Source: Phellopilus nigrolimitatus
Taxonomy: Eukaryota; Basidiomycota; Agaricomycetes; Hymenochaetales; Hymenochaetaceae
Reading direction: 5' to 3'
Assembly (NCBI GenBank): GCA_021029095.1
Contig: JAJOHG010000007.1
Coordinates: forward strand, 682,001 to 746,000
Length of the DNA stretch: 64,000 bases
Shown piece by piece: positions 32,719 through 44,986 of the stretch. Position 1 is the stretch's first letter. Every line of letters begins with the position of its first letter. Below the pieces are notes generated by a model, which did not search any database, had not been told where the DNA came from, and worked only from the letters and a program-made list of their open reading frames with translations. Made by a program: the position numbers and the translations under genes.

Positions 32719-35700
32719 AGCGACCGCCCGCTTTCCTCACTCGTGCCAACGCTAGGCAACAGATTTTTGTCGGTTCTTCTAATTTTTTGTTCGCTGCAAT
32801 AACAACATTGGACCCAGGCCACATTAAGTCTTGTCCCCTCACGACTAATCACTGCCTATTTTCTTGTCCGCAAAACGTGGCCTGGGACATAATTATTATT
32901 CCACCCTTCCCCACTCCCCTTTTTTTCTTTGGAATTCACCTACCAGGAACAGCAAACCTTTTTTTACTTGTATGCAACTTATAAAATCCTTACAGGCGCC
33001 TGCTTACCTTTTTATTTCTCTACCTCATCGCCTTCGAATCCGAGTCGATCGGCGTGCTACTTTCTACTCTCTATTATTCTTGGCCTTGGCCTCTTGTCTG
33101 TAATTCTAGTCGAACGCTTCGCCTCCCCTTGCCCCTTACCCCGTCCTAGCTCCTATGCACTGTACTCGTATCTGGTCTTGGTCTGCCGATCGTTCTCAGG
33201 ATTCCCCTCATTCATTTCATTTCATTCCTCGTTTCTTTAGCATCCGCTTGCACTTTAGTTATGAGCAATGTAATGCTCGACGCGGGGCGACCATGCCTAC
33301 GCACGCGCGGGCGGCTGATAAGTATTTAGGTATACTTAGTAAATACTGTACACCACTTTTTTGTTCTGAATTCTCGAAGCAATTGCAACCTGGATGGACT
33401 GATGTGCATTGTTCTGGCGAATTTGCAAGCCTGGCGCTATTTTCAAGCTTCAAATTCGGACCGACGCGAAACGCTCGCATTCGCGGATCTTCCTCGGGTT
33501 CTGTGAGATTATGGATGCCTGTCTTGTGTACACACGTGCAGCGGGGAAGCGGGCCCTTGACCTTCAGATACAGACGCGAGCGGAACGACTCTGGCAGCTG
33601 AAAGTGATCCGGGGAAACGGGGGCACGATGGGAAGCCCCACGAGGGTTTGGGGAAGACGTACACATGTTACAATCCCGAGATATTTTTTTCACAGAATTC
33701 AAGAAATTAAGATTTAAATTTTATTCGCGATTCTGCGCGGCGGCGGCGGCGGCGGATGCGCATATGCGTGTCTTCGTGTCCTGCCCTTCGCGAGGGTAGA
33801 ATTTTAATATCCTTGCAAATAAATACGTGGGTTCGGCAAACGGCGAGAGAATGCCCATCTCGAGCCAAGCCCCCTTCTTTCATTCATTATAGCAATGTCT
33901 ATTGAGAACCATGCCCTAAAATAGTGGTTTTTAGATGATAAGAACTCGAAGGTGCTGCGGATGTAGAAAGTGCATGGTCGGGAGCTGTGACTTTGCACAG
34001 CGGTAAAATTTCTTTATGAAGGGGCAGAGGCATTCAGACTGCTGCCAGGTGCCTGCAACAGGTTCGACGGCCCGCTCACTTCCTCCCCTAAAATCAAGAC
34101 GCAGAGATGCGCAGACTCCAGACTGCCAATCGTACGAAGCGGCGGAGGAATCCGAGGCCTCGATGACGGCATGCCGGCACCTGTGATCTTGGACAAGGAA
34201 AAGACGACGTAAGGACCCAGAGCACATGATACCAAACGTGCCAGCGCACCCACAGACGCTTCAGCACGATCCAGACCTTATCACTGGTGATGTGGCGTGC
34301 CCTTGCCATCCAGAGCGAAATGAACGTTGACGCGAGGTCGAGCGCGTCCATCCGTCATCATCGAGAACTTCTAAAACGACGACGACGCCTATCTAGGCCG
34401 AAGGATTGGCGTCAGTGTGATAGACGTGCCCGCCAGCTTTCGGTGGCCATGGAGCTCGTGTCAATAATATAAAAAATACGTGAGTAAATTGAGTGCAATC
34501 TCTGATCATGAGCAGCCTCTGGAGAATGGAAGGACCGGGAGCCGGCATGCCTGACATCACGCATAGAACAAACGTACATACACACCATGGTATACGCGCA
34601 ATATTTGGCGCGTTTGACAGGATATTCGAATTGCACCGGCAAAGCGGAAGAATCAAATTTCCCTTCCGTGACTTCCAAATCGTCGCATCGCATGCCCAGG
34701 CGCTCATGAGTCCAAGGTTTGGACATATGTAACGCCGTCCCGGGTTTTGAGTTCATTTACAAAGAAATGCCTCGATGAGGCAGCCGCTTTTTTCTTTCTT
34801 TGAATGGACAGATGCACATACGCGGATAAGAGATCTGACAATAGAAATGGGTGTCGTACCAGGTATATTCAGTAAAACTGAACGTTTGCGCGCTTGGCGC
34901 ACCGTTTGCGTTTCACGCAGAGCGGGCTGTCTATTGAAGAACTCTGAACACGTTTTTGAAACTCGTGTCTTGCTTCCATCTTGCGTTCGTCCTGAAGTTT
35001 GAACTCTAGGACAAGTTTCGGGCTCGCTGTAGGATACGGTTCTCGTGTGCCCTCAAGTCTCTTGAACTCCTCTTTCCTGCTTCTAGAAATCTTCTTCTGT
35101 TCAAAAGTAGTAGTTAGTTTCCATATCATTATCTCGCGCGAGGATACGGTTCGGATGTGCTCGCCTGAAGACGCCAAAATGCGCTCTCATGTTCTCACAT
35201 CCACACGTGTAGAACCTGCTCCTCAATTGGCTACTCGTAATTATGTCGACCTTCGTAAGCCGCTGCGGGGAAATGATCACATGTCATTGCAAATAAGATA
35301 AACCGTTTCTGCACCTTGTCCTCCGAATTGGTTTTTTGAAAACAAGTCGCGTACGTATGGTTACGGTAGGTCAGAGCGTCTGGATTGCAAAACCGTAGCT
35401 AGAAGACGCCAACCACATCATTATTTTGCCAGTGAAACTCGAGATGCGCCATCGTGATAAGGGATAAGGAAAGACTTATTCCCCACAGTAAAGTGAAGGA
35501 ACACGTTTTCTGTTACCCGCCTCACTCCGTCCGGTGCGGGCTGCTTCTGTCCAAAACAGTATCGCTATATTCCGCACGTCCGTTGGTACTGATCGGTATC
35601 CCAAACTCAAGTCTCGATTGAACGGGAGAACACGTCCAGCGAACCCCACGGAGTTTTCCGTGATCCATGAGCTCTTTGAGTTTCATATTTAGACTTCGTC

Positions 35701-36416
35701 ACTTCAACGATGACCAGTAAGTAGAAATCGCAAAATCTTCACGGAAACAACATTATGTCCAACACACTGATGAACGACGCGATGAGCTGATTTCAGGCCA
35801 GAGCTGCGTTGTACACGCACAAAGTACTAAATGGCCATCGCCTATCGCCGCACTACCATTTAATGTGCACCGCCCGCATTATGTGACGGAGGAACGTGGT
35901 TTTGACTTTGTTCCTATGCCCTCCCTATGTAGATAAGCTTAGTAGGGTGGAGAGTGATGCGTGAAAAATTGTTGCTTCTTTACATGTCACTTCATTAATT
36001 GTATATGAGATTCGAAATCTGTCCGTGCCTCACAGTAAAATGCTGGAACGGAAAGGACGCGGCTATGGCGATGACTCGAACGTGGCATCCTACATGTATA
36101 ACAAGTCCTTAGTATAGATCGTGAATAACGAGCTGCCGAAATGATTATGTTTCATCTGAGACCAGCTGGTATACGCAATTAGACGTCAGGCTTTGAATAC
36201 TTGCACACCGAAGATCTAAGCAGCCTTACGGGGTTAGACTAATAGCGTGATCTCGTTCCTTTAACTCCCGATAAGATCCCGAGGCTTCCAGACATCGAAT
36301 GTGGCTATAGACATTGGGCTTCACCAACTGAAGCTCGACCCTCCTTCAAGCTATCATTCAGAAAGAGAAAAAAAGAGACCTATTCCGCAGCCGCAACGTT
36401 TGATCGAGTCTGCACG
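32719..36416. other. Gene-poor region, nothing firmly recognised
   Basis: Includes the presumed 3' UTR of the Con7-like gene. A (CGG)n trinucleotide run lies near 33738-33757. Minus-strand segments at 34351-34094 (ALDLASTFISLWMARARHIT, hydrophobic) and at 35177-34869 (FKLQDERKMEARHEFQKRV, charged) look somewhat coding but have no supported start or splice sites. A short local duplication of AGGATACGGTTC occurs at about 35030 and 35141. From 35300 to 36416 no open frame of 60 codons exists on either strand. Confidence 0.45.
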
Positions 36417-39400
36417 TTGATCGAAACCGACAGGAATATCGAAGAAGCATCAGAGATCAAGCAGCGGTTATCTTCGATATTTCATCGAAGACGTGAAAGC
36501 GTTTTGCCGCTGCTTCAAGTTGAAGCTGAGTTGACATCACCCAGCCACAGGCTTCTTCCACCGAAGGTCAAGCTGCTCGGCGCTTTTCTCGTAAGTGCGG
36601 CTTCCCCGATAAAGTGTCAAAGAAACACGAGTTATAGAAGCCATGTCGGTGCTTCCCCCATCACCGAGCGATCCCGGGTCCAACAGCGAATTCACAAGAT
36701 GCGGTCCGTGGAGATTGGGTGCAAATTGGAAGATTTCGGTTGACATTGACAACGGGAGAACCTTATTTTCTCACGGTCACGTTCTGACCTCGTAAGTTGC
36801 TCTCTATTTCCAAACTTCTTCTTTTTCGTAACTTCCTACTAACTTCCTAACTCGACCGTCTTTGAGCTCTAAATTTGATTCGAAGTTCATTTCGAGTTTG
36901 TTTCGAAGGCTTCCAGCAATTTTTGGATTGGTTGAGTTTAGGGTTTATAGTTGCCTAATCCGTGCGCCAATCCAGCCGAACAGCCGAAAGCTGTTTGAAA
37001 AATATCTGGTCTCAGACTTTATGAATGTTTGTAAGTTTAGTGATTATGAAAAGTTGAAAAAAAGGAACAACCTTTCAGCACTTATGTCGATGCGAGCCAG
37101 CGTATCGCTAATGAAATGCATGCACTCTGTACTAGGTTTCACGAAACTCCGTCTCTTCGCCGTTCGTCGACTGACACCGAAGCCTAGACATTTTCAGTTC
37201 TATGCTTCGAAATCTTGCTTTCTTGGGAGTATTTCCGCGGTCCTCGTCTTCGCCGTGCTTTTCTCTAATTTCAATATAGCTTTGAGAAGTTCTTGATGAT
37301 TGAAAGCCATATAGCTCGAATAAGCCTGCGCCGTGCCGGAGTCGGAGTGCTAGCCTTCTCGTGCAATATTACGCAGAAGATGCGAAGGGTCGCCGGAGGT
37401 CGTCATTTCACTGCAATAACTATCTTGTTCTTAGAAGGAACATGAGATAAAGCGAGAAGATCATAATGCTGGTTGCTCGTATAGAAGGATAAATTAAAAG
37501 CTGGTCGTGTTTCGTGCATGGATCGAAGAGACTTACTGTGCGATCCTCCCTTTTCTTCGGGATGATCGTCAACTGGATGAAGTGAGAGCTCAGAGCGGAG
37601 GCTATGGAAAAGATTTGTGAGGTAAAGTAGTTGGGAAATGGAGAGGGAGGAAAGCAACAAAACACCATACCAAACCTCGGCAACCATTCCTATGAAGAAG
37701 TATAGACTCCAAATGAATAAAGTTGCCTCAAATGTGGCTATCGGTGAGTTTTCCGATATGCGGTGGATTTGCTTCTGTTGAAGTGCATCGGAGATCGACA
37801 ATCCAGGGAACAAGGTTGTACCGGATATCACTTGCACTACCGGGTTCCAATCTACGCATGGGGAGGATGGCTGGCTAAACTCTGAACCAAAGTCCTCTGT
37901 GAGTACAGTCAGGCAATATGTAATGTCTGCGCACATAGTAATTCTCAATAATGATCATAACACACTTTCTGGGCTTTTCGGGAAGAGTTTCTAGACGATA
38001 TTTAGCACGAATTTAGGCGTCGAACTCGGAGCTTTTAAATCTTATTCGTAGAACCAATGGGTGCTTTGAGTCGGATCCTCTGTACACTTTGCCAACCACC
38101 AAAAGAAAAACAAAAGTGCGTTAGGAAATATAGAGCGTCTGCGTAATCGTGGGCGTGTTTCAATGAAGAAGATCCGTACCTTCAGGAGTGCTACGAGGTC
38201 GTTCAAGTTCAGGCGAAACTTCGATGTTTAGCTAGACTCCTTGTTGACATTAATCAGCCTCGATATAACAAGGAAACGTCAAACAAACGGGTTTGTCGGA
38301 AATCTGAGCTATACGCATCGGGAGGCCATAAGTGTAGCCGAATACTCGTTATATTTTGCGACGAGTCTGCAGTGCTATGTCATGCCCGTGATGAACGCAG
38401 CGTCGTGGTAGGAACCAAAAGCCGAAAACTTCGCGCTTTCTTAATTTTAACGCACAAAGAATGTCGCCTATTATCTGAGTGGGGATACCGGGTGGGAAAG
38501 TGAAACACAAGACCGACCGAGAAGCTTCGAAGCCTATGCAAAGAAGTCGTACCCATCCAAGGACGCCGGACCAGTCCCGAGCACCTCTAATATTCACTAA
38601 AGCGACCTTAACGCAAATTGCCTTGCAGGATGTAATGGCACCGCGGCGGACGTAGCCGTACATACAAGTCGAAGTGTCACTTGGAAGGACCATGAGTTTC
38701 GGAGGGGTAAAGCTTGTTGTGGAAATTTAAAACTTCCCTTTAGATGGAGTGTAAACAACACCGAACAACGGATGGGTCAGAAGTGGTAACTGTGGACGAG
38801 GGGAGCATACCATATTTGTGCAAAGTGGGAGAAACTGATGTGCGAGAAGATCGTAAATTTGTAGATGGATTCCTTCGGCAAAGATGAGCCTAGGCATGAG
38901 CTTCGTCTTTGAAGCCTTTGAAAGAAATGAGTACAACTTTTGTTGATGCCACATAATTCCGTAGATGACTTCTTGAGGAACAGAGATAAATATCCAACGG
39001 AGTATTTTAGACGAAGCAAAAGGAGACATTGCGAAGTTTGTGGGGCGAAACATGCGCTATCTGTGGAAAACCGTAGATCCATAGTGGCACCACAAAGAAC
39101 ACTATTCGTGCAGAATAGGGTAAATTCTTGGGTATGTGGATCAGGCGGACTTGTTTAAGTTTAGTACTATCCTGTAACGGCCGAATGTTTTTTGAATATT
39201 GGATTAGCTGGGGTAAAAGAACCCTGGAGAACATTTGTCTGAAATTTGGTATTGTGATGCAGGGGTCTGCCCATAGTGAGACACTAGCCCTTTGAACCGT
39301 CGCCGTGCGGTGACTGAGCTAGTCAACAAGCTGTGTGGATTGCGAGGATGTTAACGACTTCGAAACACCGAACGTAGAGAAATGTAGGAAATACGGATTA

Positions 39401-39725
39401 GCAAGTGGACAGAGTGGTTCAAACGATGTGTGAAGTACAGTGGAAAGCGAGCGGTACAGCTCAGTAGCTGATAAGTTCTCTGAACATTGTCAATATGAAA
39501 TTTTCTCCTAGCCGCAAATAGATATGCAGATATGTTCTGATGAACAGGAGGACAGGAGGATGAAAAGCCCAACGCACGTGACTATCACGTGTTGAAGCTT
39601 TGTCCTTATGTAGTCATCCAAAACGGGGAAAAGTACGTCAGAGTGACGATCATCAAGATCGACTGCGGTGTAGCCGCGTAGACGATAATCTCTTGAACCT
39701 CAACCATCTCTTGCGCTTGACAGAC
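36417..39725. other. Gene-poor region with weak minus-strand open frames
   Basis: A minus-strand frame at 37936-37403 begins MCADITYCLTVLTEDFGSEF and contains a hydrophobic stretch (TLFIWSLYFFIGMVAEVWYG), with a possible GTATGG donor after it. It could be part of a membrane protein, but no family fits and no partner exon was found. Frames at 38693-38349 and 39053-38727 (minus) lack motifs. Nothing else was recognised. Confidence 0.35.
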
Positions 39726-42065
39726 ATGGCATCTCTATCAGACCTACCGGTCGAGCTGCTTCTAGATAATATTACTCCTTATCTCCCTGTCCGGGACTTG
39801 TTAGCACTGGGTGCGACCAATCATCAGTTCGCCACCCTCTGTGACGACGACACGTTCTGGAAGTTGAGATGCAAAGAGGACTACAATTTTTCAGGGTCAA
39901 GGACAGCACGGACGGCGGGGTGGAAGGTCATCTACAAGCAGCTGAGTAATACAAACGTCTATGTTTGGGGGTATGCTTTTCGATTATCTGCTTTAAGAAG
40001 AAGAGTTTGATTCCTTTCTTCAATGCAGGGCCAGCGGCCAAGGAAGGCTCGGTCTTCAGCATGTAACTCACGGTAGATCTGGCGGTGTCCCATACCCTAT
40101 GCGGCTTGACTTCCCAAAGAAGACGGCAATTGTTGATATCATTGCTGGTGGATGGTGAGTGCCATCAGTTGAAGCTTGCTATAGCGTCTTACTCATTTGC
40201 TAAAGGTCATTTCATGCCCTTGATTCACAAGGTAATATATTTGTCTGGGGTGAGCAAGCGTCAGCCGTGTATATATTACGCTCCTATTGAACATTTGAGC
40301 GCAGGAACATTGGATGGAGAGATGTTTTCTCTCCAAAGCGACGGCTTCTCCGTCCCACAGAAGGTTTCTGAGACTCCATTGAAGCTTCAGCTCCCTGCAC
40401 CAATACGGACGCTAAGGTAATTTTCTAGTCATCGTTTCAATAAATTAGACCGTCCTTTAATCTGCTTCGATTAATTTATGTGCAGCTGCGGACGAAAGCA
40501 TTCTATGGCACTTGACGCTAACGGCCAGATATGGACGTTCATCTCATGGGGTCGGCCTTTTCGCTTGGTCACGCCGGCATTAGACAAATCCTCTCCCAGC
40601 GAGACGCCCGTGCAAGCTGAGTGCGGATGGTCATATAGCGCCGCGCTGACCGCGTCTGGCGATGTGTTCGTCTGGTGGCCCTTCGGCGACTCCGTGCAGC
40701 AGGTGGTAACAACCACCAATGTGCGTATGGACCAGGAAGGTGACAAGCGTGCTCACGCGACGGCTGATGGCGCGATTCCGTGCGTGACGTGGGACTTGCA
40801 TCACGATCCTCGACGACTTCCGGCCATTCCCCGTCTTCCAGACCTACCTCGCCCGAGCCGTGCATACGGCGAGGATGAGAGGCAGGAGACGAAGCTCGTT
40901 AAAATTGCAGGAATGGATAACTTCCTGGTAGGCTTGACGAATAAGGGACACGTCCTTAAGTTTGGGGATTTGAGCAACGAGCTGTCCCTTGAGCAGGGTC
41001 GTTGGGAATACGTGAGTTCCATCCTCCGCCAAGAAGAGATGAACTCGAGAATTCTTGCGAACATGACTTTTACTCATGCTTGCCTTCGTCGTAGCTCCCG
41101 TTTTTTAGCGAGACAGGGAAGGTCCGCATACATCCGACGTTCTCTGAAAGGGAGCGAAAAGAAGGAGAAGAGAAGCCAAATGCTTTGGCCCCACCGATGG
41201 ACGTCGAAATCACTCATGTGCGCTCAGAACTCTACCCATTGCACTTATATTTATTTCTTCTCACATACCTTCGATCTGGCCCTGCGAACTTGCTTGTGAC
41301 CATAGATCAGCGCACACTTCGGACATTTTGTCGCATACACCACCGAGGCGAACTCAATCGTCCTGCGGGGAAGTACTGACACGACGGCAGAGGACGCGGC
41401 GGAGATCATTCCCGCGTTGCAGTACAAATCAGTCATATCGGTCGTGCTCGGGGACTACCACAGCGCAGCGCTCACCGCGGACGGCAAGCTCTACACGTGG
41501 GGCGCGTTTCAGTCCGGCGCGCTCGGCCTGGGCGCTCCTGAGACGTTACCCCCCGGCGTGCCGGGCGGGTACAGAACACAGGCGCAGCTCGATCGCGCAC
41601 GCCAGGGTCACCGCATCAGTGTGGAAACCGTCGAGGTGCCGACGGAAGTCCGCTTCGACCATGGGAAGAAAAAACCGAAGGCTCCCTTCTGCTTCGCGGC
41701 TGCCGCCGCAGGGTGGCACACAGGAGCTCTGGTCATCGATCTCGAGCCGGCTGTATGTTTCGTTCGCTCTTCTTCAGTTGACAGGTCTGCTCTTGTTGAC
41801 TTCAATTTTAACTCAGGATGACGGTGATGACGGTGAAGAAGAGGCTGCCGGGGAGAACGACGAGTCTGACCCGACGAGCCATATGCCAGGACACTTCGAC
41901 TCGGGTACTCCAGCTCCACCGCAGCCTCCCTTCGCACAGTATGGGCCGGGGCAGATACCAATTTTACCGCTGCGGGGTCTCTTGCCCTTCAGAGTCGGCT
42001 TTGCTGGAAGAGGGCGCGTACGGGGCGCCACAGGGAGAGGGAGAGGCGGACAGGATACTGGATAA
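39726..42065 (+). CDS. SAF1: F-box/RCC1-repeat protein, SAF1-like SCF subunit
   Basis: Predicted SCF ubiquitin-ligase receptor of the SAF1 type, in which an F-box precedes RCC1-like beta-propeller repeats. It starts MASLSDLPVELLLDNITPYL, a clear F-box, then LLALGATNHQFATLCDDDTF. RCC1-like blades follow across several exons: NVYVWG with GQGRLGL, CGRKHSMALDANGQIWTF, AECGWSYSAALTASGDVFVW, IAGMDNFLVGLTNKGHVLKF, then AHFGHFVAYTTEANSIVLRG and VVLGDYHSAALTADGKLYTW with GALGLG, and AAGWHTGALVID. The C-terminus is acidic, then Pro- and Arg/Gly-rich (GRGRVRGATGRGRGG). In yeast, SAF1 targets inactive adenine deaminase; target conservation here is not shown. Introns near 39971-40027, 40154-40204, 40237-40303, 40417-40484, 41011-41094, 41229-41308 and 41754-41817. 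Confidence 0.88.
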
Positions 42066-42785
42066 TAATAATAATCTTTAAGATTCGTAGCCAGCAGGGA
42101 AGAATCTAGACTAAGATCACGGGTGAAAGTCGGACGCCACAATGACGGTCCATGTGTACGATATGAACCCTTTTTTGTACTGCGATAGCACTTACAAGAA
42201 GCTTTAAATGTTATGTTATTGTCAAGAAGAATGAGCAGTGTAGCAAAGACGTACACAATGTGCAGCGCTTCTGGGCCCAGCTGATACGGCGTTCATTGCG
42301 ATCGTCGGAAGCCACTTTCTGGGTGCAGGAGATTTGTGATTGCACACATGCACGGTTTCGATGTTCCTCAGCATGGTGGATAGTGGTATCCGGGAGCATC
42401 GGGGGTGAGAGAGTTGTTGCATAGCGCGTTGAATTCGGGCATGGAATTACGCTAAGTCAACGAAGCCCTGCAGCTCGGCTGCGACGTCTCGGCAGCTACG
42501 ATGGTCAGTCTAGATTTGAAGTGGTCAGACTCCCCACCCCACTTCTTCCCCGTTTCTCATAAACACACACACACATACACACGAGGCACACGTCGAAGTT
42601 TTGTTCAATGAAAGCGCGATGCATATAATTGCGGAAGTCGGCTTCACCCCAACGCTTCGAAAGGGCACGACGGGATAACGCCATACTTATTCACCGCACC
42701 GGTCCACCCTTCGAAACTGTAATAACCGTCGAGAATTATGTGCGCGGGGATGAGGTGCACTCGGCCAGCCAGATAGGCGCACTGC
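42066..42785. other. Spacer, no gene seen
   Basis: Holds the 3' UTR of the SAF1-like gene and an (AC)n-like run near 42563-42582. Open frames are short and without motifs. Confidence 0.55.
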
Positions 42786-43260
42786 TAACGCGTTCTGAAC
42801 ATGCGGATCTTCTGTGAGACACGCTTGAGAAATTCCTCGGCCAAATCTTTGGGCAGTGGCTTCCGCGCCCGGAAACGCTCGATAGCCATTACGCGAATCA
42901 GCTCCCTGCGAAATTTAGAATACGGCTTAAGCCGTAGTTCGACCAAGTTTTTGGAGGCTGGAGGGAGCAGATGGACAGACGTTCTAGCTAGTAAAGGACT
43001 CTCGTGGATACCATAGGCGGAGAATTGACGCAATAAAAAAAGGGGGACAGCTTACAGGTTTTTGATAGTCGGATGAGGACGAGGGACAAGGAGGTGAGTT
43101 GCGCAATCGTCGATGAGTTTCGAAAACAAGATATAAGCGCCGTTATGCGCAGTGAACCGACATTCAAGATGACTGCCGCGACGAAGATACAGGTAAATCG
43201 AACCACCAAAATTCCAGAAGGTAGCGAGAGTAGCATAGCAGGTCCTCATTGCAGTTTAAA
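42786..43260 (-). pseudogene. Decayed copy of the F-box-like gene at 51.2 kb
   Basis: On the minus strand this segment aligns in order with the gene at 51227-52300. Shared blocks: GSHLECRF here against NRHLECRF there; THLLVPRPHPTIKNL against the region around PQPYPTIRMLE; SPLLARTSVHLLPP with KNLVELRLKPY against SPLLARAPVHLFPF with QNLVELRLKTY. Where the other copy reads PTIRMLETLPF, this one has a TAA stop after PTIKNL and a frame change, so it is broken. After the shared LRLK block the two diverge (here LIRVMAIERFRARKPLPKDL). The 5' F-box part was not found upstream. Confidence 0.7.
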
Positions 43261-43655
43261 AAATGAGGTATTATGCATATTGAGAATGTCGAAGAATCGA
43301 GATAAGATAACCCGCTTGTGATGCACCTGGAAGGCCTTTCGGGAATGTTCTTGTCAATGGCCAGGATCAGACCTTACATTCAAGTTGAGGCTGGGGAAAC
43401 AGTGCTCAGAGTCGTCGTGTCTGAACTTGACAGGTCGGTGATACCCAATCGTCCTGAAGCCGACGATCTCCTCGTCCTTTTCCGTACTCTTATAGTTTCG
43501 AGGGGCATCGACAAGCCCGTCGAATCAGATACCAGATTAATGCAGGATACCCCTTGAGCGCTCACTTGGTGATCTGTTGGAAGAAGCCTGGAGGGAGGGG
43601 CAGATAATACAATTACAAAAAACGAGATAACATTACAAATTTTTATAAGGTTCAT
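43261..43655. other. Spacer with coding-like segments on both strands
   Basis: Minus strand about 43522-43378 reads DAPRNYKSTEKDEEIVGFRT and ends at a GTAAGG donor. The plus strand 43321-43557 has an ATG frame reading VEAGETVLRVVVSELDRSV. Only one, if either, can be real; both lack partners. The right end is the 3' UTR of ORC2. Confidence 0.35.
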
Positions 43656-44900
43656 TTAGTTTCCGTTGATTTTGTTCACGAGGCGGAGCAGCGCTTCTCT
43701 CGGGAGGGGAATCCAGAGTGCCTCACCGCCTTCAGTGGCGGCGGTCGAGCGGACGAGGCCGTGATCGCGGAACTCCCCGAGCAGGGCGCGCATGGCCGTG
43801 TCGTTCGTCGCGATGAAGTCGTCACGCGCCGCGGCGAAGAGCAGCTCGTAGCTCGTCGCCGCCGACTCTGCAGAGGTAGATGCGGACGCGGAGGAGAGCG
43901 CGCCGGCCTGCCGCACGCAGAGCAGAGCGAAGAGGCGTTTGGCCTTGAGCGTGACGGACGCGAGTACGTGCTGCGCCGCGCCTTCCGATACGGCTCCCGG
44001 CGCTGCAGCTGCGCTTGCCCCCGTGCCTCCGCGCTGGCCTGCGGGGGAGGCGCCGGCGTAAGAGGTGCGGTCCGCGTAGGCGAGCTCGAAGTTATATGGC
44101 CGCATGCTTGTGAGGTCGTGCCAGAGCCAGTTAAAACCGCCCGTCTCACCACGCGCGAAGGCATCTGAGGTAGACCAGAGGAGGGGCGCCATGATGTGGT
44201 CGACGGAGGCGGCGAGGTGCACGGCGGGGTGCGCCGCGAGCACGGCAAGGCAAGCACGGGCACGCGGCGTGCGGAGGGCGGGGGCGTCGATGTTATGGAT
44301 GATGAGAAAGAGCGGCCGCGCGTGTGGCTTATTGATGTATTTAGCAAGGATGCGACGGCACTGGGCCTCCAGGCCCGTGCCCGCACCAGGCACGTCGGGC
44401 GCGCGGACGAGCTGCTCGGCGGACGCGAGGAGGTCCTTGAGCGCAAAGCTGGGGAAGAACGCGTTCGCGACGGCAACGTGACCTTTCTGCGCGCAGAGGC
44501 GCGCGAAGCTGTTGAGCGCGGCGCGCTTGGAGCCCAGACCGTAGAAGAGGAGGTTGAAGCCCGCGGCGAGCTCCGCGAGGAAGGCGGGGAAGTATCGCGC
44601 GTGCGCCTCGGCAAGCGACGAGAGCGCGGCGTCGTGCGCGAGGGCACTCTGTAGGGTAGAGATAATCGCGTGGTGTTGGTCTGGGGTGAGCGGGGGAACG
44701 AGTTGCGAGAAGACGTGGGCGGAGGTGCGGGAGGCGCGGGCGGCCTGCGTGAAGTAGGCATCGAAGGTGCTCGGGCGGTCGTCGATGCGTAGCTCTTTGC
44801 CAACGATCTCGGCGCGGATGTCGGCGTCGGCACCAGCATCAGAAGCATCGTCGTCGTCGTCGTCGTCGCTGGAGTGAGAGCGGTCGTCGGCCGAGTCCAT
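43656..44900 (-). CDS. ORC2: Origin recognition complex subunit 2
   Basis: Subunit of the hexameric origin recognition complex that marks replication origins in the nucleus. Intronless, 414 residues. The acidic N-terminus (MDSADDRSHSSDDDDDDDAS) leads into the diagnostic Orc2 core: FNLLFYGLGSKRAALNSFAR, VANAFFPSFALKDLL, PLFLIIHNIDAPALRT, HPAVHLAASVDHIMAPLLWS and FNWLWHDLTSMRPYNFELAY. The C-terminal winged-helix region (LKAKRLFALLCVRQAG; MRALLGEFRDHGLVRS) ends in LLRLVNKINGN. It is shorter than animal ORC2, which has a long disordered N-terminus. The coding sequence is very GC-rich in third positions. The start is the first ATG; the frame stays open upstream. The divergent SEC6 start codon is only 86 bp away. 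Confidence 0.93.
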   Translation of the reverse strand: MDSADDRSHSSDDDDDDDASDAGADADIRAEIVGKELRIDDRPSTFDAYFTQAARASRTSAHVFSQLVPPLTPDQHHAIISTLQSALAHDAALSSLAEAHARYFPAFLAELAAGFNLLFYGLGSKRAALNSFARLCAQKGHVAVANAFFPSFALKDLLASAEQLVRAPDVPGAGTGLEAQCRRILAKYINKPHARPLFLIIHNIDAPALRTPRARACLAVLAAHPAVHLAASVDHIMAPLLWSTSDAFARGETGGFNWLWHDLTSMRPYNFELAYADRTSYAGASPAGQRGGTGASAAAAPGAVSEGAAQHVLASVTLKAKRLFALLCVRQAGALSSASASTSAESAATSYELLFAAARDDFIATNDTAMRALLGEFRDHGLVRSTAATEGGEALWIPLPREALLRLVNKINGN

Positions 44901-44986
44901 GGTGGTTGTGTCCAAGACGCTGAAGAGCCACACGCGTCGTCCGCGTCGGTCGTCGATCCCTCTGAGACTTTCTCTTCATCGTTGCC
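44901..44986. promoter_or_regulatory. Short bidirectional promoter, ORC2/SEC6
   Basis: Only 86 bp separate the two divergent start codons. No TATA box was seen; the spacer contains CG-rich CGTCG repeats and, near the SEC6 start, a CT-rich stretch (ACTTTCTCTTCATC). Either the 5' leaders are very short or the transcripts overlap. Confidence 0.6.
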
